Below, one piece after another: positions 13,084 through 25,043 of a stretch of 64,000 nucleotides of DNA. The position numbers and the translations under genes are program-made. The DNA is taken from the NCBI RefSeq assembly GCF_029873635.1, contig NC_080420.1, positions 120,660,719 to 120,724,718 of the forward strand, given 5' to 3'. Below the pieces are notes generated by a model that searched no databases, was not told where the DNA came from, and worked only from the letters and a program-made list of their open reading frames with translations. How positions within the stretch are numbered: position 1 is the stretch's first letter; every line of letters starts with the position of its first letter. This DNA is from Malania oleifera. Lineage: Eukaryota > Streptophyta > Magnoliopsida > Santalales > Ximeniaceae.

Positions 13084-13983
13084 TTGTTGCACCTAAGTCA
13101 ATCCACCATGCACAGTCATCTTCAACAACATTGATTTCAGAAATCATAGCCACAAACTTGTTAGAGTCTGTTCCATCTTACTTTTTGTTGAGAAAACGAC
13201 ATTCATTTTTGTAGTGTCCAGGTTTTCCACAATTGAAGCATGAATCTTTCTTTTTCTGATTTTGATTCTTGACTGAATTGAACTTTCTCTTCAAATTCCC
13301 TTTTTTGGGATGTTAGGGTTGTTTAGAATTGCCTCCTTCTCCCATCATATGCACTTTGGAAGTATACTCTTTTGCACCTTTCTGGTTTTGCCTAAACACT
13401 TCCCCAACTTAGAAATGTTGGGCCAATTGTTCAAGAGACATATCATTCTTCCTATGCTTCAAAGATTTTCTAATATCTTTCCAAGATGGAGGTAACTAAT
13501 CACTAATAGACAAAACAGAAATGCATTCATCCGTTTTCATATTATGTTGATTAAATTGGTTAAGGATATGCATAATTTCATGAAACTGCTTTACAACAGG
13601 CCTACTATCAAGCATGGTATAATTGAAAATTTTTCCAATCAGAAATTTCTTACTAGTCGCATCATTTGTGAAATACTTAGCCTCAAGTGCATCCCACAAC
13701 TCTTTTGCAGTAGTCATATTCTGATGCAGATCGAATAGATTGTCTGACATTGAATTGCAAATGTGGCCTTTGCATCTTGTTTCCATTTTAGCCTTGCACA
13801 TCCTTGAGCTAAAGTCTCATTCTCATTCATAGTAGGTTTGGGGGTGGTCAGATTATACACCACTTTGAGACCCGCAAGAAGAAAGTGTATCTTTTTCTGT
13901 CAGTGCATGAAATTGCTTCCATCAAATCGCTCAAGTTTGACAAAATTCGCAGCGAATTCCCTCAAGGTTGAAAAACCAGCCAT
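13084..13983 (-). mobile_element. Copia gag, zinc knuckle and protease-start remnant
   Basis: Minus-strand translation from the ATG at 13981-13983 gives a copia-type gag (UBN2-like stretch near 13800-13500). A CX2CX4HX4C knuckle follows near 13235, then the start of the protease with the D-G-A-T-like active-site neighbourhood near 13100. It is part of the old copia element and is a broken fossil. Confidence 0.65.
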
Positions 13984-15662
13984 ATTGTAAATAGCGTTTT
14001 AAGAATGTAAAAATTAAATAGAGAAAATGCTGTAGAACAGAAAACGCATCAAGACACGTTACAATGTCATTTTCCTTAAAACGTTATTTGCCCCCACCAG
14101 AATGGTGTGTATTGAGTCAGTAAATACGTTTTTAGGATACAATGAAGTATAAAATATAATCTGATATTAATTTGTGTTATACACAAATACAAAACTGATC
14201 ACAAACACCCTTAGTAGAATCTGAACTGAAAAGTAAGGTCTATTCCCAAGAGGGGGGGTGAATTGGGTTTTAAAAATTTCTTTGCAAACTCTAAGTTCTT
14301 TTAGTTAAGTATTACCCCTTGTTAAGATTAACTTGATTACAATCACACTCTCAACACAATTCTTTTTAACCACCTTATTTAAAGTAACCAACAAAAGATG
14401 ATATTGCTAATCTCAACTTTCAAAACTCCAATGGATGAATATTCAAATCAGATATTCTTTTCAGTATACTTCAAAGACAATATTGATATCTGAAAGTTAT
14501 CTTGAGTATCTTGTAATTTTGTTTCAATAGAATAATTTATTTCAGCTGCGCATTCAATAATTTCAGTTTTCAAGGCTTTATCTGAAAATTCAATCCAATC
14601 AATCTTTTATGATAAAGACCAGCTTGAGCAACAACTCAGATTTTCTTTAATTAATGAATGAAGATGATGTCAAACTAAGTTTCAAAATATCAAATAAATA
14701 ACTCTCAGTTTTAAACATTCAGCACTTTAATATATCAATTTCAAGTTCAAACCTTGATGTGAATACACAACCAATATCAGATTTTAGGTTTGCTTTTGAA
14801 TATGTCAATCCAACAAACAATATAGTATACTGATAAAGAATCAAACTTAAAAATTCAGCAGCCTTTCAAATTTAATCTTTGATATCAGTATACTGATAAA
14901 GAATCAAATTTAAAAATTCAGCAGCCTTTCAAATTTAATCTTTAATATCTATCAATCAGCACACTTCATTTAATCAAGGTATCCGCAAACAATTAATCTA
15001 CGTACTCCCTTTAAGGTTTCCACAAAAGATCAATCAACGTACTCCCTTTAATTAAAAGTTTTCCTCAATCTCAATATCAATTTAATTTCCAGCACTTAAA
15101 TGAACATCCACGTAATTTATATATGCAGAAAATTAAAGAGTAAGGGAAGAGAGTGAGACCGAGTTTTTTACGAGGTTTGGCTATACCCGCCTACATCCTC
15201 GCCTTAGGAAACACACCTAAGGATTCCACCATACCACTCCTTTACAGGTAGGAACAACCTTACACACTTCTTTGCAGGTAGGAGCAACCTTTTACAATCT
15301 CTCCTTCAACTAGGGTGGAGCCCCCTCTCCAAGCGATACCCCACGTTCGGTACAACAATTCAATAATCCTGAACCGTCAAGAAAATAAAAAACAAATTTG
15401 GTGTACAAAGACACTCTCAACAAGAGTTGATTAGTACAATTGAAAACAATATACTTCAATCAAATAACAATATAGAAAGATGAAGCTCAAGTGTGTATCA
15501 CCGAGTTCTTTCTTAGATTGAAAGAATTAGAATTTGTGTGCAAAGATTGGTGAGAGATTCTCAGCAAGACTCAGTAGAAACATTAGCAAGTATGTGAGCA
15601 AGAGAGCTTTTTGAAGATTGTAAGGAACGAGAGCTTGATTGTTGATTTTAATTCTTGATATA

Positions 15663-17652
15663 TGTTCACCTTATAGGTCACGCCCGGTTTTGATAATGAC
15701 AAATACTGATATTTGATGTTTGACAAGTGCTTGTGCAGGTTCAAATTAATATCCCAAAGAAGGAATAATTGTGGAAACAAGAAGACCGCGAAGATTTGTA
15801 ATTTACAATTGCAATTGTAATTCATATCGGTCTATAATAATTCAGATGGGTCTGTAATAGTAACTTAGGCTGTAGATGTATGCTCATCACCTGCACATCA
15901 TGCATATAGAATATAGTATATGCTCAACTAGACCATAGCAAGACCCTAGGCTCCAACACTCACGCACACATAGCATAAAATATTTGAGTGTGAAATAATT
16001 GAGCTAAAAACTGAACATATCTAGGCAAGATAAGAGGGGTCGGGGGACCGAACTCTTGAAATACAAATCTCCTCGGGCGCCTAAACCGTGAAGGTCAAAA
16101 AGTTGACCAGACCTTGGGTGACCAAACCATAAAAATGCTTATCTCTCTCAAGCGCCCGAACACCTTGAAAGGGACTGCTCACCACCTCGGGCGGCCGAGA
16201 ATTTCAGTTCAAATCAGCCCCGGGTGACCAAACACATGTGCTTGGGCACCCGAACCAAGGACCGGGCACCTGAAGTCACGTAGATTTGCTATTGACTTTG
16301 ATTCGGGCTACCGAACCTTTATATGGGTGACCGAATATCATTTGAAATCTTTTATGACTGTGTCTATTCGGGCGACCGAACCAAGGTTCAGTCACCCGAA
16401 CCTCGGATGGTTAAAATTAATTTAACCGCAGTAAAACCGGGTTAATACAGGCTAAGTGAATTTTAATCATTTGGGACTTTCTTAATTATTCCCATTGTCT
16501 CCCGAACGGTTATAATTTTCTATCCGCCTATAGATAGGCCTTCATTTGCATGATTACATGATGATTAGAAAAGTGATTAGCAAAAAATTCTCTCTCTCCT
16601 TAAAATCCATTTTTTGCCCTAATACTCTCAAACTTGCATCCTCTTGAAAAAATCCTAGATTGTGAGAGTTCAATTTGTGCTTATGTGATTGTTGCTTCGT
16701 GCTAACACTCCCATTGTTGTGTGTGATTGAAATTTATTTTATTGGAAGCATAGCTTAGGTTTGTCTCACAGATTTTCTTATTATAAATCTTGTGTGGGAT
16801 TAAACCAAGAAAGCTAAGGATATTTGCATTCCTTTGCAAGTGTCCAAAAGGTTTGTTTTTGGGTGTACAAAGAATTTTTCAAACAAGCAAGCAATCTTTT
16901 CAAGCTAGCTTTGTGCTTATTCCATTGAAGAAAACCATTTTGAAACTAGTTTGACTATCTATCTAGTATACTTGGAATATTGATGTGTTATTGAAATATT
17001 CTGTTTAGATTCCAAGTCATTGCTTGTGCTGATTATTCTTGAGCATCATACTGATTGTATTGCGTTAGATAACCTTGAGTTTCATATTGACTATACTGTG
17101 TTGAGTATTGGTAGAACAAATCTTGCATCACTGAGCTTACATTATATCCATGCTATTGATGCGTATTTGATTGAGCTTATTATTTGGGTACAAATCTGCT
17201 TTACGTGAAAGTACTATTTCATTGTACCATTTGATTATAAAATCTGAGTGTTTCCAGGCGTGGCCTGAGGGGGCAGTAATCCAGTCCGGTAAGGATTGGT
17301 GTATAGGTTGAGGTCAACCCTGTGCTAATTGACCTTATTTGTATAGGTGCCGCTCCACCCGTTTAAGTGAGCATTATAGTGGTAATCCTTGTGCTTGTTA
17401 GCCAAGGCGGGGACGTGGGTAAATTGGTCGAACCTCAATAACATATCTGCGTGTCACCCACTTTTACTGCTTTCTGGTGCTTGTGTGATTGATTGAATTG
17501 CTTTATTTACTTTCTTGTATACATTTATTTTAATTGCACTAAATTGACCATAGGGTTGTGAATATACTGGTGTTAGGAGATTGACCTAGGGATTAAATTT
17601 TAAAAATATAAATTCACCTCCCCCCTCTCTTGGGATCACGGTAAAGCTAACA
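15663..17652 (+). repeat. 5' LTR of the SIRE-like element
   Basis: It starts TGTTCACCTTATAGG and ends GTAAAGCTAACA, immediately before the primer site. It is 1990 bases long. A GC-rich palindrome array lies at 16029-16405 and a decayed TATA-like stretch near 16530. It is collinear with 23093-25043. Confidence 0.88.
16029..16405 (+). promoter_or_regulatory. Array of TTCGGGCGACCGAA-type palindromes in the 5' LTR
   Basis: About twelve imperfect copies of TTCGGGCGACCGAA occur, for example near 16186, 16302, 16367 and 16388, with irregular spacing of 20-60 bases. It corresponds to the array at 23465-23800 in the 3' LTR and to those in two other SIRE-like LTRs in the window. Confidence 0.55.
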
Positions 17653-17654
17653 AT

Positions 17655-17666
17655 TGGTATCAGAGC
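17655..17666 (+). promoter_or_regulatory. Primer-binding site, initiator tRNA-Met
   Basis: TGGTATCAGAGC lies two bases after the 5' LTR end. This is the standard plant copia primer site complementary to the 3' end of initiator tRNA-Met. Confidence 0.9.
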
Positions 17667-17708
17667 TAAGTTGCATAGACTAGTTGTTATTTTGCAAAAA
17701 GATCACAT

Positions 17709-19010
17709 ATGGCTCATAGCTCCGTGACCCCTTTCTCTAAGGGACCATCTTCCACACGACCTCCTGTTTTTAGTGGAGTTAATTACACCTTCTGGAAACA
17801 GAGGATGCACATCTACCTTTAGAATACTGATTGGAAGGTGTGGAGGATTGTCTCTAAGGGAAACTATATCCCTATGAAAACTGAGGGTCCAGGTAGAGTT
17901 CCTAAGACTGAGGATGAGTATGATGATGACGATATGAAAGTTGTTAGTCTTAATGCCACTGCCACGAAAATTTTATACTGTAGTCTTGATGTAAATGAAT
18001 TTAACAGGATTATGGCATATTCTACTACAAAAGAAATATGGGATAAGTTAGAGGTCACATATGAGGGTACTAGAGATGTGAAAGACAGTAGGATAAACAT
18101 GTTGACTAGTGAATATGAGGCCTTTAGGATGAATGTAGGTGAGTCCATTTAGAGTATGTACACTAGATTCACACACATCATAAACTCACTACATGCATTA
18201 GGAAAAACTTATCCCACATATGAGATGATTAGGAAGATCCTTAGAGGCTTACCTTTTGTTTGGAAAGCCAAGGTTACGGCTATTGCTAAGGGTAGAGACC
18301 TTAAGGTCATGACCTTAGATGAATTGATAGGTTCCTTGATTACTTATGAATTGTCCATAAATGAAAGACTTAATAAGCATAATAAGGCTAAGAAAGTGAC
18401 TGCACTGAAAGCATCTAATAACACATCTAGTAAGTGCAGTGAGTTTGACACTGATGATGAAATGACTATGCTAACCAGAAAGTTTAGCAGATTTTTCAGG
18501 AAGAACAGGATGCCATTTAAAAAATATAGAGACTCTACTAATAAGAAGGGAGAGTCCAGCAAAAGAAAAGAAAAATCAAATGCTCCTACGTGCTACAACT
18601 GCAACAAGGTGGGGCACATCAAACCCGAATGCCCACTGTTGAAAAAGGAGGCTAAGAAAAAGAAGAAAGCCATGAAGGCTGAGACTTCATGGGAAAATTT
18701 CAGCAATAGCGACTCAGATTCAGATCATAGTGACACGGAGGTCACTAATCTGTGCTTGATGGCACACAAGGATAAGGTATTGTCTTCTAATTTGTTATCT
18801 TCTTATTATTCATCTGATGATTGTGATTCTGACTTCATGCCTACATTTAGAGAATTACAGTTTGAATATATTCGTGTTTCAAAATTGTTAGGCAAAATGA
18901 CCAAAGAAAATAATGATTTGAAAAAGAAATATGAAATTGGTCAAAATTATTTAATATGGCAAAAACCTCTCATGCCTATATTTTATAAGAAAAAATGCTA
19001 TTATTGTTGA
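17709..19010 (+). mobile_element. Gag of the SIRE-like element
   Basis: It begins at ATG 17709. It has a DUF4219/UBN2-like region (about 17750-18400) and a zinc knuckle CYNCNKVGHIKPEC (18592-18633), followed by a Lys-rich then Asp/Ser-rich stretch. A second knuckle-like motif, CFKCKQIGHIQFDC, lies near 19231-19272. It is capsid/nucleocapsid precursor material of a fossil and is interrupted. Confidence 0.8.
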
Positions 19011-19399
19011 GTTTGAGAGGAAATTGGAGGATAGCTCCAAAATCATTTTTAAATTCACTAAGGGCAAAGAAAATTTTGAAAAATTACTTTGTGCCCAAAG
19101 AAACTCCTCAAGTAAAGAGGGTCATGGTTTTAATGATATTAAGAATGTTAAACGACCTAATCTTTACTTATGACACTTTGCATGTGAGTCAAAATCTCAT
19201 ATTCCTCCTAAAGAACCGAAGTGTAGATTAAGGTGTTTTAAATGTAAACAAATTGGTCACATTCAATTTGATTGTCCTCTTAGGAATAAGCATGCTAGAA
19301 TCAGGAAGGTATGGGTAGTTCAGGGAGATCTTGCTACTAACTCCCGTAGACCCAACAAAATTTGGGGACCAGCATCAATCACTTAGCTTATTTTACAAG

Positions 19400-20941
19400 T
19401 ATGCCTAAGATCGTCCTCCTCCAAGAACAGATGGTACTTGGATGGTGGGTGCTCATGGCACATGACCGGCGACAAGGGCAAATTCACATCAATTGTTCCC
19501 AAAGATGGGGGCTATGTAACATTTGGGGACAATGCCAAAGGACGTATCATCGGGGTAGGTAAGGTTGGTAAGGATTCCTCTCTTACTATTGATAATGTTT
19601 TGTTGGTTGATGGACTAAAACATAATCTACTTAGCATAAGTCAGTTGTGTGACATAGGATATAAAATATTTTTTGAAAACGACAAATGCATAGTAGAAAA
19701 TAAAACAGATCACAAAGTGCTTTTTTACTGCTGATAGACATGAAAATGTTTATACTACCTTTTCTTGATAATCTAGCTTCACAACAAGTAACATGTTTCT
19801 CTGCTATAAATGAAGCTGGTTGGTTATGGCATAGACATTTGGGACATGCTAGCATGGATTTATTGTCTAAACTTGTTAGAAAAGAATTAGTTAAAGACTT
19901 GCCTAAAATGTCTTTTGCAAAGGATAAAATTAGTGATGCATGTCAAATGGGTAAGCAAACAAAATCTAGTTTTAAGAAAAAAAAATTCATATCTACTACT
20001 AGACCTTTAAAGATGCTTCACCTAAATTTGTTTGGACCTAATTCTATGCAAAGTCTCGATGGTAAATCTTATGCATTTGTAATTGTGGATGACTTTTCTA
20101 GGTTCACATGGGTGTTGTTTCTTGCACATAAAAATGAATCATGTGAACAGTTCACCAAACTTTGTAGAAGAATCCAGAATAAAAAGGGATATAAAATAAC
20201 TCACATAAGAAGTGATAGAGGTACGGAATTCAAAAATGAAAGCATAGAAAAATATTGTGACTTAGAGGGCATATCACATAACTTCTCTGCACCTAGGACA
20301 CCTCAACAAAATGGTGTAGTAGAAAGAAAGAATAGGTCACTGCAAGAATGGGTAAAACTATGTTGAATGAGTATAACTTACCTAAATATTTTTCGGCCGA
20401 GGCCATTAATACTGCATGCTATGTTATGAATAGGGTGTTGATTAGACTTTCGATTAATAAAACCCCTTATGAATTGTGAAACAACCATAAACCTAATATT
20501 TCCTATTTTCATGTGTTTGGTTATAAATGCTTTGTGCTTAGAGATAATGAACATCTACGAAAATTTGATTCCAAATTTGATGAAGGCATTTTCCTAGGCT
20601 ATGCACTTAATAGTAAAGGATATAGGGTTTTCAATAAAAGAACTTTGACTGTCATTGAATCTATTCATGTTGTGTTTGATGAAGCTAATCCATTTTCTAA
20701 GAAAGATGATGAAGATGATATTGATATTAGAAAATGCTTAGGCAAACTATCTATTGAAAATAATGAAGGTGAAAACCCAAAAGAAAATGAAAAATCATTT
20801 GAACATAATGAACATCCGGAGTTGCCTAGAGATTGGAAATTCATTAGAAGTCATCCTATTGATCAAATCATAGGCGAACCATCCCGTGGAGTAGCCACAA
20901 GATCCTCCTTGAGAAATATAGTGAATCATTCCGCTTTCTAA
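19400..20941 (+). mobile_element. Protease and integrase of the SIRE-like element
   Basis: The protease neighbourhood is near 19440 (DGGCSWHMTGDKGKF). It is followed by the HHCC zinc-binding part of integrase (WLWHRHLGHAS near 19822) and the DDE core (VDDFSRFTW near 20090, RSDRGTEFKN near 20210, QNGVVERKNR near 20310). The copia C-terminal integrase tail is near 20515-20700. It is a broken fossil with several breaks. Confidence 0.82.
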
Positions 20942-20959
20942 TTATCCCAAGAAGAACCC

Positions 20960-22460
20960 AAAAATATTAAAGAGACCATAGAAAATGAGTCTTGGGTGAT
21001 GTCCATGTAAGAAGAACTTAATCAATTTGAAAGAAGCAAAGTATGAACCTTAGTTCCTAGGCCTAATGAGCACACCATCATTGAAACTAAATGAGTATAT
21101 AGAAATAAGAAAGATGAGAATGGGGTAGTAATTAGAAATAAAGCTGGACTAGTTGCCCAAGGGTATTACCAATAGGAAGGGATTGACTTTGATGAAACAT
21201 ATGCTTCTATTGCTAGGCTAGAAGCCATTCGCATGCTACTTGCCTTTGCCGCTTTTAAAAATTTTAAATTGTTTCAAATGGATGTTAAAAGCGCTTTTCT
21301 AAATGGTTACATCAGTGAAGAGGTATACGTAGAACAACCACCCAGTTTTGAAAATCATAAATATCCCGATCATATTTACCGGTTGTCTAAAACCTTGTAT
21401 GGATTGAAACAAGCTCCTAAAGCTTTGTATGAGAGACTTAGTGGTTTTCTACTAGAAAATGGGTTTACCCGTGGCAAGATTGACACTACACTTTTCATCA
21501 AGTCCAAAAATGATGATATTATTCAAATTTATGTGGACGATATCATTTTTGAAGCAACTAATGATGAGTTGTGTAATGAGTTTACCAAATGCATGCAAAG
21601 TGAATTTGAAATAAGCATGATGGGTGAGCTTAGTTTCTTCTTAAGGATGCAAATCAAACAAGCTAATCATGGAACTTTCATATGCCAATCTAAATATATC
21701 AAGGACTTGCTAAGAAAATTTCATATGGAAGATTGCAAAATTCTTGGTACACGTATGAACTCTTCCATTAATCTTGATAAAGATGAGCAAGGAATCCCTG
21801 TTGACGTAAAATTGTATCGTGGCATGATTGGGAGTCTCCTATATCTCACTGCTAGTAGGCATGATATTATGTTTAGTGTGTGTATGTGTGCCAGGTTTCA
21901 GGCTGCCCCTAAGGAATCTCACTTAAAAGCTATCAAACGAATCCTTAGGTATCTAGTTGAGACTATAGAGTTAGGCTTGTGGTATCCTAAGCATACTACC
22001 TTTGAGATTGTTAGTTACACTGATGCTGACTTTGTCGATAGTAAGGTTGATAGAAAAAGCACTAGCGGCACTTGTCATTACATAGGACAATCTCTTGTTT
22101 CTTGGTTCTCCAAGAAACAAAACTCAGTTGCCTTCTCCACAGCCGAAGCAGAATATATTGCGGCTAAAAGTTGTTGTGCCCAAACTTTCTATATAAAACA
22201 ACAACTTATGGATTATGGATTGTACTATGATATGATACCGATTAAATGTGACAATACTAGTGCAATCAACATTTCTAAAAATCCTATCTCACATTCATGA
22301 ACTAAACACATTGAGATTAGACATCATTTTCTTTGTGATCATGTGCAAAAAGGAGATGTTGTACTTGAGTTTGTATGCACCAATGAATAATGGGCCGACA
22401 TATTCACTAAACCAATACCCGAGGATAGGTTTATACAAATTAGACGTGAGTTAGACTTGA
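20960..22460 (+). mobile_element. Reverse transcriptase and RNase H of the SIRE-like element
   Basis: The longest frame, 21233-22300, carries the RT core: FQMDVKSAFLNG, then YGLKQAPKALYE, and the catalytic YVDDI box near 21532. RNase H follows with DADF near 22024, STSGTCHYIG, and AEAEYIA near 22145. It matches copia RT-RH order. It is a fossil, with breaks on both sides of the long frame. Confidence 0.85.
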
Positions 22461-23075
22461 TGCATAGTAGAGAAGCTTCATAAACTTAAATGTTTCATAA
22501 CTTGCATAAATTTAAGGGGAGCTCTCTCATGGGAACTTTCCAAATCTTAGCAACTAATACTACTGTTGACTTATCTTCTTGCATTAGACTTTGTGAAAGT
22601 TGATTATTGACAGTGTGCACATGCATTGTTTCTATAGCATGATAATATTGATGTAATGTATAATAATTATCATTTGCCATGTACAACTTTCTTGTCTATT
22701 TCATGATGATATTAAAATTTACACTTGATTGTTGGACCATACTGAATTGTTTGAGTAGTTGTAGATAAATTGTTAGGATATATAAAACTCAAACAGGTTA
22801 CACTTATACAGGATTTTTTTTTTTGGAAAGTCCGATTTACAAATGGCATTCTACTGAAATTTTTCTAAAATCTTTCCAAAATCTCTCATATATAAATGTA
22901 AACTCTACCCATTGCCTGAAATTTTTACTCTTATAGCCCTTTTTGCTGTTGCCAAAAGGGGGAGATGGAGAGGCAAAAATAATTGGGTAAGGTTTAACAC
23001 ATGATACATACTGTTAAGGGGGGGGGGGGAGCTTATTTAAGCTATACCCAATTTTTGCAAAATGTATTTGTCATC

Positions 23076-23092
23076 ATCAAAAAGGGAGAGAA
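23076..23092 (+). promoter_or_regulatory. Polypurine tract of the SIRE-like element
   Basis: A run AAAAAGGGAGAGAA directly precedes the 3' LTR start at 23093. This is the usual place and composition for plus-strand priming. A second purine run, AAAAGGGGGAGATGGAGAGG, lies near 22955. Confidence 0.7.
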
Positions 23093-25043
23093 TGTTGACC
23101 TTATAGGTCGCGCCCTGTTTTGATAATGACAAATACTGATATTTGATGTTTGACAAGTGCTTGTGCAGGTTCAAATTAATATCCCAAAGAAGGACACTTG
23201 TGGAAACAAGAAGACCGCGAAGATATGTAATTTGCAATTGTAATTGTAATTCATATCGATCTGTAATAATTCAAATGGGTCTGTAATAGTAACTTAGGCT
23301 GTAGATGTATGTTCATCACCCGCACATCATGCATACAGAATATAGTGTAAGTTCAACTAGACCATAGCAAAACCCTAGGCTCTAACACTCACGCACACAT
23401 AGCATAAAATATTTGAGTGTGAAATAATTGCGCTGAAAACTGAACATATCTAAGCAAGCAAAGAGGGTTCGGGTGACCGAATCGTGAAGGTCAAAAAGTT
23501 GACTAGACCTTGGGTGACCGAACCATAAACATGCTTATCTCCCTCAAGCGCCTAAAAGCCTCGAAAGGGACTGCTCACCAACTCGAGCAACCGAGAATTG
23601 CAGCTCAAATCAACCCCGAGCAATCGAACACATGTGTTCGGGCACCCGAACCAAGGACCGGGCACCCGAAGTCACGTAGATTTGCTACTGACTTTGATTC
23701 GGGCTGCGGAACCTTTATACAAGCGACCGAATCTCATTTGAAATCTTTTATGACTGTGTTTATTCGGGCGACCGAACCAAGGTTCAACCACCTAAACCTC
23801 GGACAATTAAAATTAATTTAACCGCGGTAAAACTGGGTTAATACGGGCTATGTGAATTTAATCATTTGGGACTTTCTTAATTATTCCCATTGTGTCCCAA
23901 ACGGTTATAATTTTCTACCTGCCTATAAATAGGCCTTCATTTGCATGATCACATGATTATTAGAAAAGTGATTAGCAAAAAATTCTCTCTCTTCTGAAAA
24001 TCCATTTTTTGCCCTAATACTCTCAAACTTGCATCCTCTTGACAAAATCCTAGATTGTGAGAGTTCAATTTATGCTTATGTGATTGTTGCTTCGTGCTAA
24101 TACTCCCATTGTTGTGTGTGATTGAGATTTATTTTATTGGGAGCATAACTTAGGTTTGTCTCACAGATTTGCTTATTATAAATCTTGTGTGGGATTAAAC
24201 CAAGAAATATGGGGATATTTACATTCCTTTGCAAGTGTCCAAAAGGTTTGTTTTTGGGTGTACAAAGAATTTTTCAAACAAGCAAGCAATCTTTTCAAAC
24301 TAGCTTTGTGCTTATTCCATTGAAGAAAAACATTTTGAAACTAGTTTGATTATCTATCTAGTATACTTAGAATATTGATGTGTTATTGAAATATTCTATT
24401 TAGATTCCAAGTCATTACTTGTGCTGATTATTCTTGAGCATCATACTGATTGTATTGTGTTAGATACCCTTGAGCTTCATATTGACTATACTGTGTTGAG
24501 TATTGGTAGAACAAATCTTGCATCACTGAGCTTACACTATATCCATGCTATTGATGTGCATTTGATTGAGGTTATTATTTGGGTACAAATCTGCTTTACG
24601 TGAAAGTACTATTTCATTGTATCATTTGATTGTAAAATCTGAGTGTTTCCAGACATGGCCTGAGGGGGCGGTAATCCAGCCTAGTAAGTATTAGTGTATA
24701 GGTTGAGGTTAGTCCTGTGCTAATTGACCTGATTTGTATAGGTGCCGCTCCACCCGTTTAAGTAAGCATTATAGTGGTAATCCTTATGCTTGTTAGCCAA
24801 GGCGGGGACATAGGCAAATTGGCTAAACCTCGATAACATATTTGCGTGTCACCCTCTCTTACTGCTTTTTGGTGCTTGTATGATTGATTAAATTGCTTTA
24901 TTTACTTTCTAGTATACATTTATTTTACTTGCACTAGATTGACCATAGGGTTGTGAATATACTATTGTTAGGAGATTGACCTAGGGATTAAATTTTAAAA
25001 ATACCAATTCACCCCCCTTCTTGGGATCACGGTAAAGCTAACA
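23093..25043 (+). repeat. 3' LTR of the SIRE-like element
   Basis: It starts TGTTGACCTTATAGG and ends GTAAAGCTAACA, and is 1951 bases long. A palindrome array lies at 23465-23800 and a TATAAATAGG box near 23925. It is collinear with the 5' LTR. Confidence 0.88.

Larger units (their letters stand above)
15663..25043 (+). mobile_element. Two-LTR SIRE/Maximus-like Ty1/copia element, broken
   Basis: The plan is 5' LTR, tRNA-Met primer site, gag, protease, integrase, RT, RNase H, polypurine tract, 3' LTR. Flanks are ATATA (15658-15662) and ATATC (25044-25048), a near-match target duplication. SIRE-type features are LTRs near 2 kb, the integrase tail FLGYALNSKGYRVFNKRTL, and an acidic linker after the knuckle. 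There is no envelope-like frame between RNase H (ending near 22460) and the 3' LTR. The two LTRs differ at roughly one base in fifteen to twenty over their first 200 bases by eye, so it is not recent. Gag-pol carries several breaks and cannot be active as it stands. Confidence 0.88.

Noticed and set aside
16029-16405. CRISPR-like repeat array
   Set aside because: Units are short, imperfect and irregularly spaced, lie inside a plant LTR, and recur in other LTR copies. They are cis-motifs, not a CRISPR array.
22460-23075. Possible envelope-like third frame of the SIRE-like element
   Set aside because: Only short frames exist between RNase H and the 3' LTR, and none has a signal or membrane segment that I can support.
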